This document shows, one piece after another, positions 1 to 9,376 of a stretch of 64,000 bases of DNA (position 1 is the stretch's first letter; each line of letters starts with the position of its first letter). Source of the DNA: Stentor coeruleus (Eukaryota > Ciliophora > Heterotrichea > Heterotrichida > Stentoridae). The translations under genes and the position numbers were made by a program. The stretch is taken from positions 31,553 to 95,552 of the forward strand of contig MPUH01000145.1 in NCBI GenBank assembly GCA_001970955.1, in the 5' to 3' direction. Below the pieces are notes generated by a model. That model saw nothing but the letters and a program-made list of their open reading frames with translations, was not told the origin of the DNA and made no database searches.

Positions 1-813
1 ACTTGTGTCTATAAACTGAGCCAAAGATTTGTTTGGGGTCATAACCAACCCAGGTGTTACAATCATTGACCTTTCTGATTCACTTCTTACCTGATTTTTT
101 CTTATCGATATATCCCCTATAGTATATCTATTATATTCTTTTTCTCTATCATTTATAATATTTTCTAAAAACTCTTCACGCATTTTCGCTTTTTGCGCAT
201 TGTCTTCTAATTGATAAGTTATTGATTTCATTTTTTCTAATAAATCTTGATACTTACGTTTTTCTTCTTCATATCTTAGTTTATATATATCCATTTCTTT
301 CTTAGTTTCTGTATATAAGCTTTGATATTTTTTCATAAGAACTTTATTTTTTTCATTTTCAGCTGTGAAATTATCTATAGTAATTTTTGCTTCTTTGGTT
401 AGTTTTATAAACTCTTGATGCATTCGGTTTTTTTCTTGTTTTAAAATTTCACAGTTTTCGCAATCAGGTTCTGAGGTTTCATCGATTTGATCTAAGGATT
501 CATTTGAGATCATTATTAGTATTTTTGTTCCAGAAACTTCTTCAGGAAATTCTGATATGGTTTGGGTATGGGAGAAAAGTGGGATCCATTGGAAACCTTC
601 GGTTGGGAAGAGTTTTGTATGGAGATTTATAGAAAATAAAGGTTTTTTTGTCTTTTGGTCTTTGACGATGATGTTTAGAAAACCTGATTTGGGGATTATA
701 AATGTGGGTTCGGGAGGATTTTTCTGTTGTTTGAGGAGTTTTCCTTCAAGGTATAATGAATACTCTATATTATCTGTTAAGCCATCAGCACGGATTATAC
801 TTATTTGAAACAT
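1..813 (-). CDS. C2-like / coiled-coil protein, C-terminus off the window
   Basis: The frame is open from an ATG at 813 leftwards to base 1 without a stop, giving at least 271 residues; the 3' end lies outside the window. Residues 1 to about 100 start MFQISIIRADGL and alternate hydrophobic and polar residues, like a beta-sandwich such as a C2 domain; this is inference from pattern only. Residues about 110-215 are rich in Glu and Lys with heptad-like spacing, a likely coiled coil, with a CENCE-type cysteine pair at its start. The last visible residues are Ser/Thr rich. The start is the only ATG in the first 100 codons. It faces the CXC gene with only 28 bases between the two ATGs. I do not recognise the family. 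Confidence 0.72.
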   Translation of the reverse strand, partial: MFQISIIRADGLTDNIEYSLYLEGKLLKQQKNPPEPTFIIPKSGFLNIIVKDQKTKKPLFSINLHTKLFPTEGFQWIPLFSHTQTISEFPEEVSGTKILIMISNESLDQIDETSEPDCENCEILKQEKNRMHQEFIKLTKEAKITIDNFTAENEKNKVLMKKYQSLYTETKKEMDIYKLRYEEEKRKYQDLLEKMKSITYQLEDNAQKAKMREEFLENIINDREKEYNRYTIGDISIRKNQVRSESERSMIVTPGLVMTPNKSLAQFIDTS

Positions 814-833
814 TACATTTGAAAATCGCTAAG

Positions 834-999
834 AAACATAAATGGAACGATCAGGCAAAAATGATAAGTTCTTCGTGGATATACCGAGTATATCAACACC
901 AAAACCTNGTGTGTATTTTTTTTTCAAACATAAATGGAACGATCAGGCAAAAATGATAAGTTCTTCGTGGATATACCGAGTATATCAACACCAAAACCT
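834..999. repeat. Direct repeat flanking N at 908 (assembly join)
   Basis: Bases 834-907 recur exactly at 926-999. Between them lie one N and 17 extra bases. The repeat carries the first codons of the CXC gene, so the gene start appears twice. This is best read as two overlapping contig ends placed side by side, not a biological duplication. Confidence 0.8.
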
Positions 1000-1767
1000 C
1001 ATCGGCTTTGTGTTAATACCCAAGTGTCACCCTTTTCTCAGTCTTTACTCAGCTTATCTCCTATCACAGGAAAACTTAGCTCATCAACTCCATTATTCCA
1101 GCAGTAATTCAAAATCAGCAATACTCCCGATTTAGCATGGGGATCATTAAACCTAATCTCGCCACTTGGAACTGAAATTTTTCGCCCATCTCGGAGGATA
1201 ATCCAAAAAATCGACTTTTCAAATTTAGCTGAAGGTGTTGGGAAATTAAAAGTCAATACATTACCAGTTGAGATAAAAATTTTCCAAGATGAAGCTTTTG
1301 AACATAGTAATTTGCTTACAAGTTTGAGTAAATCTAAACCTGCTAAAAGGCTTAGGTCAAAGGATCCAGGTACTAAGGTTATATGCACTTGTCCAAAGAG
1401 TAAATGCTTAAAAATGTATTGTGAGTGTTTTTCCCGCGGAAATTATTGTGATGGGTGTAATTGTGTTAACTGTCATAATACGTTGGAGTATGAGAATATT
1501 CGTAGAGAAGCTGTTTCAAGTTTGCTTGAGAGAAACCCTAATGCTTTTAAGTCGAAAATTAGTACTGTTGTTGGAGAAGGGGAAGAACTCTCTGTGCATT
1601 CCAAAGGATGCCACTGCACAAAATCAGCATGTTTAAAAAATTATTGCGAGTGTTTCCAAAATAGTGCAGTTTGCACTGATATGTGCCAATGTACAGGTTG
1701 CAAAAATATTGAACCTAACAAAAAACTCAAAAAGCAGGTTAAGGTAAAACAAGAATTAAATCACTAA
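934..1767 (+). CDS. Tesmin/TSO1-like CXC domain protein (LIN54-like)
   Basis: The product is 272 residues once a 15-nt intron at 1104-1118 (GTA...CAG, phase 2, containing an in-frame TAA) is removed. The C-terminal half has two cysteine-rich CXC motifs, starting about residues 143 and 216, each with the CxC...YCxCF...C...CxC..C pattern. These motifs bind zinc and DNA in LIN54, tesmin and TSO1, which contact cell-cycle CHR promoter elements. The N-terminal half is Ser/Thr/Pro rich with several SP and TP sites, plausible kinase targets. An identical start at 842 belongs to the duplicated copy before the N. LIN54 itself is longer, so this is a short relative; the nuclear, gene-regulatory role is inferred from the family. 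Confidence 0.85.
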
Positions 1768-2178
1768 ATTAACTCTTTTTAATCTAAAAAAAAAAACTAT
1801 TTTACATATCCAATAAAAATCCAAAATCCTCTAACAGCATACTCAATAATCTCTCAAAAAAAAAAATATCAAAACTTCTAATACAAAAAAAAAAACTTAT
1901 AACAACAAACACGAAAACATAATTTTTCATACACAAAATTCTAATAAAAAAAATAGCCTTCTCCAAATTCTAATAAAAATAATAAACTTCTCTAAATTCA
2001 TATCATTCTAAATATATTTTATTATTTATAAACCCTATAATAAATTTTCTATAATGCGCAGACTTCCTACACGTTAATTTTTTAAGATAAAATCCTAACA
2101 CCCAACCTAAAACCCCGCTTTCAAAACTTGTTAATAATAAAATCCTCATAGTACATAATTTTCAAGTTAATAATAAAA
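1768..2178. other. Intergenic, AT-rich
   Basis: This stretch lies between two plus-strand genes and is mostly A, T and C with many poly-A runs. I see no coding frame or RNA gene in it. Confidence 0.6.
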
Positions 2179-3183
2179 ATGAGAATTGTTGACTATTGGC
2201 AAGGTAAAAACAAATTTTTTTGTAAAGCAAGGATAATAACAGGTCCAGACTGGTACAAAGGTATCCTAACAGGAAGTTTCACAATGCTTATCAGTTGTCT
2301 CATATACGCCTTTCCATTAAACTATTATATCCAAGAAGAATCTTATGCCCCAGTAATAATCTTTACTATACTATTACCCATAAGCATTTATTATTTATTC
2401 TCTGTAGCAACTCATGACCCAGGTTACATCCCAAAACAATCCTCATTATTTACAACAAAAGCTAATGATGCTCTAAATGAATACATAACATCTCCGAAAC
2501 CTCTATTAATCCAACATAAAGGCACTATAATCAAAATGAAATTCTGTAAAACTTGCATGTTATTCAGACCTCCACGATCATCTCATTGTTCAATATGCGA
2601 TTTATGTGTTGAAGAATTCGATCATCATTGCCCATGGATAGGCAATTGTGTAGGTAAAAGGAACTATGTGTATTTTTTTAAGTTTCTTTTAAGTATGAAT
2701 CTTTTAGCTATAACTGGATTTGTTTGTAGTATTGATCATGTAACACATTATGAAAATTCAAATAAAGATGCTAGGAAGTCTTTAATTGTATCTTTTATAT
2801 TGGTTGTATTATTGTTTTTTGTCCTATTTTTTGTATGTGGGCTTTTTGGGTTTCATTTGTATTTAGTTTTAACAGGGATTACTACGAATGAGAAAATTAA
2901 ACAAACTTGGCCGAAAAGAAATTTTAATCCTTTTACTTCAGGGTCACCTTTGGAAAATTGTGGGATTAAGTATAAGGCTAGGATGTCTAAACCACAATTT
3001 GATCCTAAAGCTGTGATTAGTCAATATGCTGATGATATTAATCCTAATTTGATATTAAGGAAGGTTAAGGTTTTGAAAACTTTTGGAACTGCTGAGGATA
3101 CGGTGGAAAAAAAGCTACAGACATTAGGGAATAAACCTCCGACAAGTCGTCCTCAGTCTCCTTTGATGTCTGAATGTAGTTAA
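2179..3183 (+). CDS. DHHC-type protein S-acyltransferase
   Basis: A 334-residue integral membrane enzyme that attaches palmitate to cysteines of other proteins. Two hydrophobic segments (about 28-50 and 55-77) come first, then a DPGY motif (80-83), the zinc-binding cysteine-rich domain with the catalytic DHHC at 148-151, two more membrane segments (about 164-183 and 201-232) and a TTNE motif (TTxE, 234-237). All hallmarks of an active enzyme are present, and four membrane spans is the usual topology. The C-terminal tail of about 95 residues is cytosolic and unassigned. Substrates cannot be told from sequence, but several Met-Gly-Cys proteins are encoded nearby. The frame runs without a needed intron. 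Confidence 0.93.
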   Translation: MRIVDYWQGKNKFFCKARIITGPDWYKGILTGSFTMLISCLIYAFPLNYYIQEESYAPVIIFTILLPISIYYLFSVATHDPGYIPKQSSLFTTKANDALNEYITSPKPLLIQHKGTIIKMKFCKTCMLFRPPRSSHCSICDLCVEEFDHHCPWIGNCVGKRNYVYFFKFLLSMNLLAITGFVCSIDHVTHYENSNKDARKSLIVSFILVVLLFFVLFFVCGLFGFHLYLVLTGITTNEKIKQTWPKRNFNPFTSGSPLENCGIKYKARMSKPQFDPKAVISQYADDINPNLILRKVKVLKTFGTAEDTVEKKLQTLGNKPPTSRPQSPLMSECS

Positions 3184-3845
3184 ATTATAATAATAATGTA
3201 TGTTGGTTTAAATGATTTGGATAAGAGTTTATTATTGGAGATTTGTAGAGAATAAGTGTTTTAAAGGGGGTTTAGAGGATGGAGTATTTTTTTTTTAAAG
3301 GTTTTTTGTATTATGGTCAAATGAGGATTATTTGGCACTTCATTATCACACTTTTACCCTAAAAACTAGTCCATGTTTTAGTGAGCCAGCAATTTCGTTG
3401 AGTATTATAGGATTTTTATTAGCAGTTTATCAAGAGCATTGGTTATAAAATTCATTACTTAGTTGTATCAAAGTTAACTTCTTGCTTATCCCTTATAGCT
3501 TAAGTGAAATTATTTATCATACTTTGCCCTACATGCGATATAAGAGTAATTTCTGACTATAATAATTTACTGAATTAGTCTATTAATAAAAATCGTTGAG
3601 ACTAAAGCATCAAAATTAGTTGTTAATAACTGAATAGCTCATTAGAATTAATAAGAATTTAACCACTGAGGATTAGATATTGTCTAACACTGCTTCAGTA
3701 AAATAAATGTATTTTTTTTTATTTGAAACTTTCGATTAGAAATCATGAAGTGCAGAGCTGAGTCTAATTTTTACAATATTATATAAATAAAATATACTAT
3801 AAAATCCTTTACTTATTTGTTAAACCCTAAATTTTCTTAAATAAA
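3184..3845. other. Intergenic between convergent genes
   Basis: Lies between the 3' ends of a plus-strand and a minus-strand gene. The left part is G/T-rich, the rest mixed AT-rich. I see no convincing coding frame. Confidence 0.6.
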
Positions 3846-4199
3846 TTATTCGGTATGCACTTCTTTATTACCAAACGGCTCATCCACAGCAAGTAAAGTT
3901 TTACATTTAGGACAATGATGTCTTATTTCTTTAAACTTTTGATTACATAAAGGTATCCAACACAAACAGCAACATCCAGCAAGTACAGCCAAAATCACTG
4001 CAGTTATTTTAGCGCTTTTCCCTAAATGATATGAGTAATTCGTCCACACTTTTTTATTACATTTGGGACAATGCAAATTTTTCGGTGTATTCAACATAGT
4101 TTCCCTTTGTATATCTAAAGATGTTTTCTTTTTCTCATGTCCTTTATCCTTATCCCCCTTATTCTCTGCTTCTATAATAAACTCATCATTATCTTCCAT
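3846..4199 (-). CDS. LITAF-like zinc-binding membrane protein
   Basis: A 117-residue protein. An acidic/basic N-terminus (about 1-40) precedes a LITAF-type domain: CPKC near residue 45, a hydrophobic cysteine-rich stretch (AVILAVLAGCCCLC, about 68-81) that would insert partly into a membrane, and HHCPKC near 94. LITAF-domain proteins sit on the cytosolic face of endosomes or lysosomes through this zinc-stabilised hairpin. The length matches small LITAF-domain (CDIP/LITAF) proteins. The start is the first ATG after an in-frame stop. A second, less hydrophobic LITAF-like domain occurs in the gene at 9377-10063. Confidence 0.85.
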   Translation of the reverse strand: MEDNDEFIIEAENKGDKDKGHEKKKTSLDIQRETMLNTPKNLHCPKCNKKVWTNYSYHLGKSAKITAVILAVLAGCCCLCWIPLCNQKFKEIRHHCPKCKTLLAVDEPFGNKEVHTE

Positions 4200-4263
4200 T
4201 TATTTATAGCCTAATAAATCTTGATATTTTATCTAAAATCTTACAGCTAATACATTTGTTAAA

Positions 4264-5274
4264 TTAATTTGCAATCCATCGAATTCTTTGGCCTTCTTTC
4301 CATTCACCTCTTCTAACAGTCCCGTTTGGATAAATAATCGACCCAATGCCATTTTGTTTTCCTTGTTTCCATGGCCCTGAATACATTTTCCCATCAGCCC
4401 AAGTATAAGTTCCAAACCCATGTTTTTTATCATTCAAATAGCTTCCTTCATATTTCCTCCCATCAATCCAACTATATTTTCCTTTTCCATGCATACACCC
4501 TATAAACCATTCTCCAACATACTGTCTTCCATCAATCCATGTATAAGTTCCTTTCCCATGGATTTTATTATCACGCCAACTACCAACATATCTACTTGCA
4601 TCACCCCATATATAACTTCCTTGTCCTTGTTTTTTCCCACATATATAATATCCTTCATAACAAGATCCATCTTTCCAAACCTCTTTTCCAAACCCATGTT
4701 GTATATCATTTTTCCATTCACCTTCATATTTTGCCCCTGAAGTTTGAACATATATTCCTTTACCATTAGCTCTATCATATTTCCATTCACCATCATATAC
4801 ATCACCATCTGCATGTATAAATTTCCCTATACCATGTGCTTGATTATTAACCCATTGCCCTTCATATCTTGCTCCATCAGGCCAAACTTGTACACCATAA
4901 CCATCTCTAACCCCAGCTTTCCATTCTCCTGAATATTTTGCTCCAGTTTTAAACTCATAAACAGGTCGCATTTCCCGTTCAGTGGTGTCCTGAGTTATTT
5001 TTTCTCGGGCCTCATCTGGGCTGAAATGGCTTTTGGTTAAGGTTTTCACCACATGTGAGTAGAGTTTTCTATAATGATACCCTCGCCAAACTGCTTGAAT
5101 CCTTATAATCTTGTCTTTATGGATAACTACTTCCTTCAAAACCTCATATGACGATGATGTTTTCTGGCCTTGCATCCTGGCTGTTACTGTTGTTTGATCA
5201 TCATTAAAGTCTACTTCAGTATTATTCTCAGATTCACTTCGGCCACAATTGCAACCTGAACAACTTGTTCCCAT
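4264..5274 (-). CDS. N-acylated IQ-motif / MORN-repeat protein
   Basis: A 336-residue protein if translation starts at the ATG at 5274 rather than the ORF-extending one at 5310. The inner start gives MGTSCSGC, a good N-myristoylation signal with adjacent palmitoylatable cysteines. An IQ-like motif (IRIQAVWRGYHYRK, about 58-71) would bind calmodulin. Nine to ten MORN repeats (Y-x-G-x-W with following G-x-G) fill about 100-330. MORN proteins bind membranes or act as scaffolds in cilia and the cell cortex. A second IQ-MORN gene lies at 59270-60598. Plus-strand frames over this gene are shadows of the repeats. Confidence 0.9.
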   Translation of the reverse strand: MGTSCSGCNCGRSESENNTEVDFNDDQTTVTARMQGQKTSSSYEVLKEVVIHKDKIIRIQAVWRGYHYRKLYSHVVKTLTKSHFSPDEAREKITQDTTEREMRPVYEFKTGAKYSGEWKAGVRDGYGVQVWPDGARYEGQWVNNQAHGIGKFIHADGDVYDGEWKYDRANGKGIYVQTSGAKYEGEWKNDIQHGFGKEVWKDGSCYEGYYICGKKQGQGSYIWGDASRYVGSWRDNKIHGKGTYTWIDGRQYVGEWFIGCMHGKGKYSWIDGRKYEGSYLNDKKHGFGTYTWADGKMYSGPWKQGKQNGIGSIIYPNGTVRRGEWKEGQRIRWIAN

Positions 5275-5344
5275 ATTATTATTATTAAGAATAGTCAGTT
5301 TATAATCCATATTTTTAGACTATGATTTTTACTTTGCCCTCTAT

Positions 5345-7297
5345 TTAAAGAGACGTGAATGGCCTTTCACCTTGTTTTTTCACTGGTGGCAGAGGTCGAC
5401 CTTCAGGAACTTCTTCTTCTATATTTGAAGGTGGAGAATTTGCATTATATGGTGTATGCTTGTTTCTTCCTGTAAGTAACTCAGGTTGTACCGTTGCTAA
5501 CATACGTGAAAAACCAGGTCCAGCTCGAGCTATTCTATCAGCAGGGTCTCTATATGGAAGTTTATTCCAAGCTTGATATGGAGCGATTTTACCCATGAGT
5601 TTTTCTAAATCTTTTTGACATGAAGCACAAGACCAGCCACCAAGAGGTTTTCTTGCTAACATAGCATCGTCACCATCTCTAACAATTTTCATAGACTCAG
5701 TATCTTTGATAAGTTTTTCTAAAAACTTTAAAGCACGTTTTGTTTCAGACTTATCAGCAAAACGCTTAGAAAACTCATCAGCCAGTTCTCTAAGTTTTAA
5801 TAAAAACATCTCTTCAAGTTCTTTTAGTTTATCAAGTCCTGCTTTTTTAGCTAAAATTTCTTCGAGTTCTCTAAACTTGTTCCATAAATCTTTTAAACTT
5901 TTTTCCCCTTTGTCTTTATGATCTTTAGATTCTTGTTGGACTTTAAGTAAAATATTAGTGACCATAACTAAATCATATCCTTCAGGTAAGACTAGATATT
6001 TTAAAGAATCTTCAATAGTCCCAATTCTTCTTGATAAAGCTGTAAGTTTGGATGCATCTATTGAATCATCAACTTTGACAACTTGTTTTCCACCATCATG
6101 ATTTCTTAGTAATTCATCAAGTTCAGAACGAAGAACTCGCTGTTTAAGGCTGAATTCTAAAGCTGTAAGTCTTGACCCATGATCATCAACACGTGCTTTA
6201 AGTTCCATATACATTTTCTGCATATCTTCAGATGAGATTTTCCCTTTAACAGTTTCATCTAAAGCTCTTAAAGCTTTTCTTAACTGTTCAAGTTCTTCAT
6301 GTGAAGCTCCAGTAGCTTGACGAGTTTTAACTTCCCCTTCAGGACGATGTGAAGTTTCATTTTTCCTTAGAGTCTCAAGGATTTTTTTTATATCACTTTC
6401 TAAGTTCTTAGATAAAACATCAGCTCGTTCAGCTACAGTTTTTGTTTTCCCTAAACCATCTTCAAATCCTCTTATTTTTGAGTCAAGTTCTTTTAGAAGA
6501 TTACTTAATTGCTTTAAGTCATCACTTAACATATCAACTCTTGTATTGTCCATAACAACAACTTCTTGAACTACAGCAGGTTCAATAGGTTTACTTATTT
6601 GCTCAACTTCACCTCCTAAACTATTTATTGCTTTTAATGCTTGTTGCATATCTAGTTCTAGTTTATGAAGACGTTTTTCATGATCAACAATTTTCCCCCC
6701 ATGGCCTTCAACTTTTTCTCTTGTGTCGATTAGATGTTTTTCGTTTCTTTCCATTTTGTTTGACATATCATCTAAATCTTGTTTAAAACTTTCGAGGATT
6801 CTTAGGTTTTTGTTCACTTCATCTTCGAGTTTTGCGATTTTTTCTAACATCTCGGCTAATGATATGTCTTGTTTTGCTGTTTTTTCTTGCATCTCAGATA
6901 AAGATACAGAGTGGTTTGAGATTATTTCTTTAGTTTCTTTTGATTCATTTTCAAGCTTGGCCATGTTTTCTAAAGTATTCTGTTCAAATTTTTCTCTAAG
7001 TTCCTTTGCAGCTTCCAAGGCTGTAACTCGTCCAGTCAATCCACTTTGTGAATCTTGCAAAGCTTTAAGCAAGTCTTCAAGGGTTTCATATTTTCCTTTC
7101 ATATCTTTCATTTCATCGCTTAACGATTTGGTTAAACGTTCATTAGCCTGAGCTCCACCCAGTGAAATTTCATGCCTACGAAGTACTTCAATAATAAATT
7201 CAAACACTGATTTAAACCCTTCCAAATTAAACGACACACTTAGTATCGCTTCTATAGACACTGGGTATTCCAAATGTATTTCAGTTCCTGATTCCAT
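5345..7297 (-). CDS. Long coiled-coil protein with C-terminal CxxC segment
   Basis: A 650-residue protein. Residues 1-45 are hydrophobic and compact; about 50-540 is almost continuous coiled coil rich in Glu, Lys and Leu. Near 555 is a GGWSCASCQKDL segment with a CxxC pair, followed by an aromatic/basic stretch (PYQAWNKLPYRDP) and a proline-rich tail. The combination resembles conserved ciliary or basal-body coiled-coil proteins, but I cannot name the family. Its start is 140 bases from the start of the 14-3-3 gene on the other strand, so the two genes share a short divergent promoter. Confidence 0.85.
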   Translation of the reverse strand: MESGTEIHLEYPVSIEAILSVSFNLEGFKSVFEFIIEVLRRHEISLGGAQANERLTKSLSDEMKDMKGKYETLEDLLKALQDSQSGLTGRVTALEAAKELREKFEQNTLENMAKLENESKETKEIISNHSVSLSEMQEKTAKQDISLAEMLEKIAKLEDEVNKNLRILESFKQDLDDMSNKMERNEKHLIDTREKVEGHGGKIVDHEKRLHKLELDMQQALKAINSLGGEVEQISKPIEPAVVQEVVVMDNTRVDMLSDDLKQLSNLLKELDSKIRGFEDGLGKTKTVAERADVLSKNLESDIKKILETLRKNETSHRPEGEVKTRQATGASHEELEQLRKALRALDETVKGKISSEDMQKMYMELKARVDDHGSRLTALEFSLKQRVLRSELDELLRNHDGGKQVVKVDDSIDASKLTALSRRIGTIEDSLKYLVLPEGYDLVMVTNILLKVQQESKDHKDKGEKSLKDLWNKFRELEEILAKKAGLDKLKELEEMFLLKLRELADEFSKRFADKSETKRALKFLEKLIKDTESMKIVRDGDDAMLARKPLGGWSCASCQKDLEKLMGKIAPYQAWNKLPYRDPADRIARAGPGFSRMLATVQPELLTGRNKHTPYNANSPPSNIEEEVPEGRPLPPVKKQGERPFTSL

Positions 7298-7437
7298 TTA
7301 TATAGCATTGGTTACAAGTTAAAATTAATAGGATAATAAAAATATCAAATCTAATCCCAATATAAAATTATAAAATCCACATATCGATTATCTAAGTGAC
7401 ATATTGTAAATTCTTAATTCAAATTTCATATAATAGT

Positions 7438-8181
7438 ATGGCGAAACTTGCTAACCAAGGCTCTTTATCACGTACGGAACTTCTTTTGTTATGCAAGATG
7501 GCAGAGCAAACTGAAAGATACGAAGAAATGATTGAATTTGTACGTGCTTTCATTGCTAAAGACCACTCTGAGCTGAGTGTAGAAGAACGGAACATACTTT
7601 CAGTAGCATATAAAAATGTGGTGGGGAATAGAAGAACTGCTTGGCGTGTATTAAATTCAATCGAACAAAAAGAGTCACGTCGAGGTAATGATGAAAATAA
7701 AACCCGTGCAGCTGCTTATAAGGAAAAAGTTGAAGCTGAACTTAGAAGTTTTTGTCGTGAAATACTTCGGCTTATTGATAGTGACCTTCTTCCACATACT
7801 AATGATGATGAAGGAAAAGTTTTCTTTCTTAAAATGAAAGGAGATTATTATCGCTATATATGCGAATTTGCCCAAGGACAGTATAAGGATGAAAGTAGTA
7901 ATAATGCTAAAGATTGTTATCAACAAGCATATGATAAAGCTTTATCATCTTTAGATTCTACTCATCCTACACGTCTTGGTCTTGCACTGAATTTCTCAGT
8001 GTTTAATTATGAAATTATGTCACAACAGTCTGAAGCTTGTGCAATGGCCCAAAAAGCTTTTGATGAGGCAATACAGGATCTTGAAAATTTGACTGATGAG
8101 ACTGCGTATAAGGATTCAACAATGATATTGCAACTTATTAGAGATAATTTGTCTTTATGGACATCAGAAGCTGACAACTAA
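7438..8181 (+). CDS. 14-3-3 protein
   Basis: A 247-residue phosphoserine/phosphothreonine-binding adaptor. The family signatures are clear: RRTAWRVL early (usually RRASWR or similar), the acidic/basic groove helices, GDYYRY near the middle, LGLALNFSVFNYEI and the C-terminal LIRDNLSLWTS. These helices form the dimeric cup that binds phosphorylated clients in the cytosol. I chose the ATG at 7438 because it gives the usual MAK-type start and length; an upstream in-frame ATG at 7396 would add 14 unlikely residues. CDPK, CDKL and other kinases encoded here could supply client sites, but nothing in the sequence links them. Confidence 0.97.
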   Translation: MAKLANQGSLSRTELLLLCKMAEQTERYEEMIEFVRAFIAKDHSELSVEERNILSVAYKNVVGNRRTAWRVLNSIEQKESRRGNDENKTRAAAYKEKVEAELRSFCREILRLIDSDLLPHTNDDEGKVFFLKMKGDYYRYICEFAQGQYKDESSNNAKDCYQQAYDKALSSLDSTHPTRLGLALNFSVFNYEIMSQQSEACAMAQKAFDEAIQDLENLTDETAYKDSTMILQLIRDNLSLWTSEADN

Positions 8182-8307
8182 TTTCGTAATTAGATTAGAT
8201 AAGCTTTATTTTTTGATGTGGTTTTTTGATGATAAAAAGATGAATTTTTTTAATCATTTTTACTTTAAATACTTGTAAATTATTTCATCTAAATTTTTAT
8301 TTTACTT

Positions 8308-8955
8308 CTAAACTATTGTGCACTTCATGCACTTTGAAGACTTTTCGCTAACTGCTGGGGCTAAATACTTGGGATTACTAACATCTCCTTCAGTAATTTT
8401 ACCTTTTTTAACCATTTCTTGTAGGAACTCATTCATTTTCTTATGCTCATCAACTTTATTTTTAACTTTTAAGTCTTTTTCATCAAGTTCTTTAGACTTG
8501 ATAGTAACTTTTAAGTCAAGTTCAGCTTTTTCTTGCTGAGCAATTCTTTGGGTTTCTTCAAGCTCAAGAGCTAATTGCTTTCTTTTTGCAATCTCCTTTT
8601 CTTTCTCTTCGATTTCAGCTCTTAGTTTAAATTTTACATATTCGTCGCCAGAATCCATAACAGCGAGTTTTAAGCCGTCTATATAACAAGGATTACAAAT
8701 TCTTTCTTCTTTACCACTTTCTGGATGAGGGCCAGTAAGTGGAGAGCAAGCACTGCATACAGCATTATAACAAAACTTACAATAATGCTTTTTGATTCCC
8801 CCTTTGCCTAAAGCTGAGTTGCAAGTTATGCATTCTTTCATTGCAGTGTACTTGGCTCTGTCAAGATCAGGGTCAAATGGGGCGATTTTTATAGTGATCT
8901 TTGTTAAATCAAGCGAACTCTTAAACTCGCTTCCTACAGACTCACTGGAATTCAT
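8308..8955 (-). CDS. FYVE-like zinc finger / coiled-coil protein with CAAX-like end
   Basis: A 215-residue protein. Four CxxC pairs (CITC, CKFC, CSAC, CNPC) between about residues 42 and 93 make a two-zinc FYVE/RING-like finger. KKHYCKFC stands where FYVE domains have a basic R(R/K)HHCR patch, so phosphoinositide binding is possible but not assured. Residues about 108-190 form a charged coiled coil. The last four residues, CTIV, fit a CAAX prenylation box, with two further cysteines just before. The set suggests a membrane-tethered trafficking factor; that role is inference. The start is the first ATG and the stop is TAG. Confidence 0.8.
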   Translation of the reverse strand: MNSSESVGSEFKSSLDLTKITIKIAPFDPDLDRAKYTAMKECITCNSALGKGGIKKHYCKFCYNAVCSACSPLTGPHPESGKEERICNPCYIDGLKLAVMDSGDEYVKFKLRAEIEEKEKEIAKRKQLALELEETQRIAQQEKAELDLKVTIKSKELDEKDLKVKNKVDEHKKMNEFLQEMVKKGKITEGDVSNPKYLAPAVSEKSSKCMKCTIV

Positions 8956-8986
8956 TTTTTATAATCCATTTATTATATCATAAAAA

Positions 8987-9310
8987 TTAGATCAAAAATA
9001 AATCCTGAAGTTCTTTTAAAGAAAATAGTCTAGCTGAACTTGTCATGATCTTATTAGCTACAATCTTCGGTGGCACTTCATCTCTAATTGTCTCTAAAAT
9101 ACTCTTCAAAATTTTATCTATCGGCCATGATGTATCAGACTGTATCTTTTTTCTTTTTTTCTTGTCTATCATCCCTATATTTTTCTCTATCATTTTTTCA
9201 ACCTCATCTAAAAAGTCAGGTTCGCTTTTTTCTTTAAATACATCCTCAATATAATTCATCATCAAAATTTTATTCTGATTGATATGATCTTTAAGTAAAT
9301 CCTCTTCCAT
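8987..9310 (-). CDS. Small hypothetical protein
   Basis: A 107-residue frame with a charged, helical N-terminus, a lysine-rich run (DKKKRKKIQ) near the middle and a hydrophobic end. It sits 31 bases upstream of the start of the FYVE-like gene on the same strand, which is tight but within the spacing seen elsewhere here. I do not recognise it. Its composition is coding-like and no competing frame exists. Confidence 0.5.
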   Translation of the reverse strand: MEEDLLKDHINQNKILMMNYIEDVFKEKSEPDFLDEVEKMIEKNIGMIDKKKRKKIQSDTSWPIDKILKSILETIRDEVPPKIVANKIMTSSARLFSLKELQDLFLI

Positions 9311-9376
9311 ATATAAATTTTATAACACCCAATATGATTTTTTCAATAATTTGACTATTAACAATTAAAATATAAT

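Noticed and set aside
1038-1388. 116-codon minus-strand frame
   Set aside because: It is antisense to the CXC gene, which has clear cysteine motifs and a matching intron.
4420-4932. Plus-strand open frames opposite the IQ-MORN gene
   Set aside because: They are shadows of the repeated YxGxW codons on the minus strand, rich in Ile/Phe/Pro/Thr, and overlap a well-supported gene.
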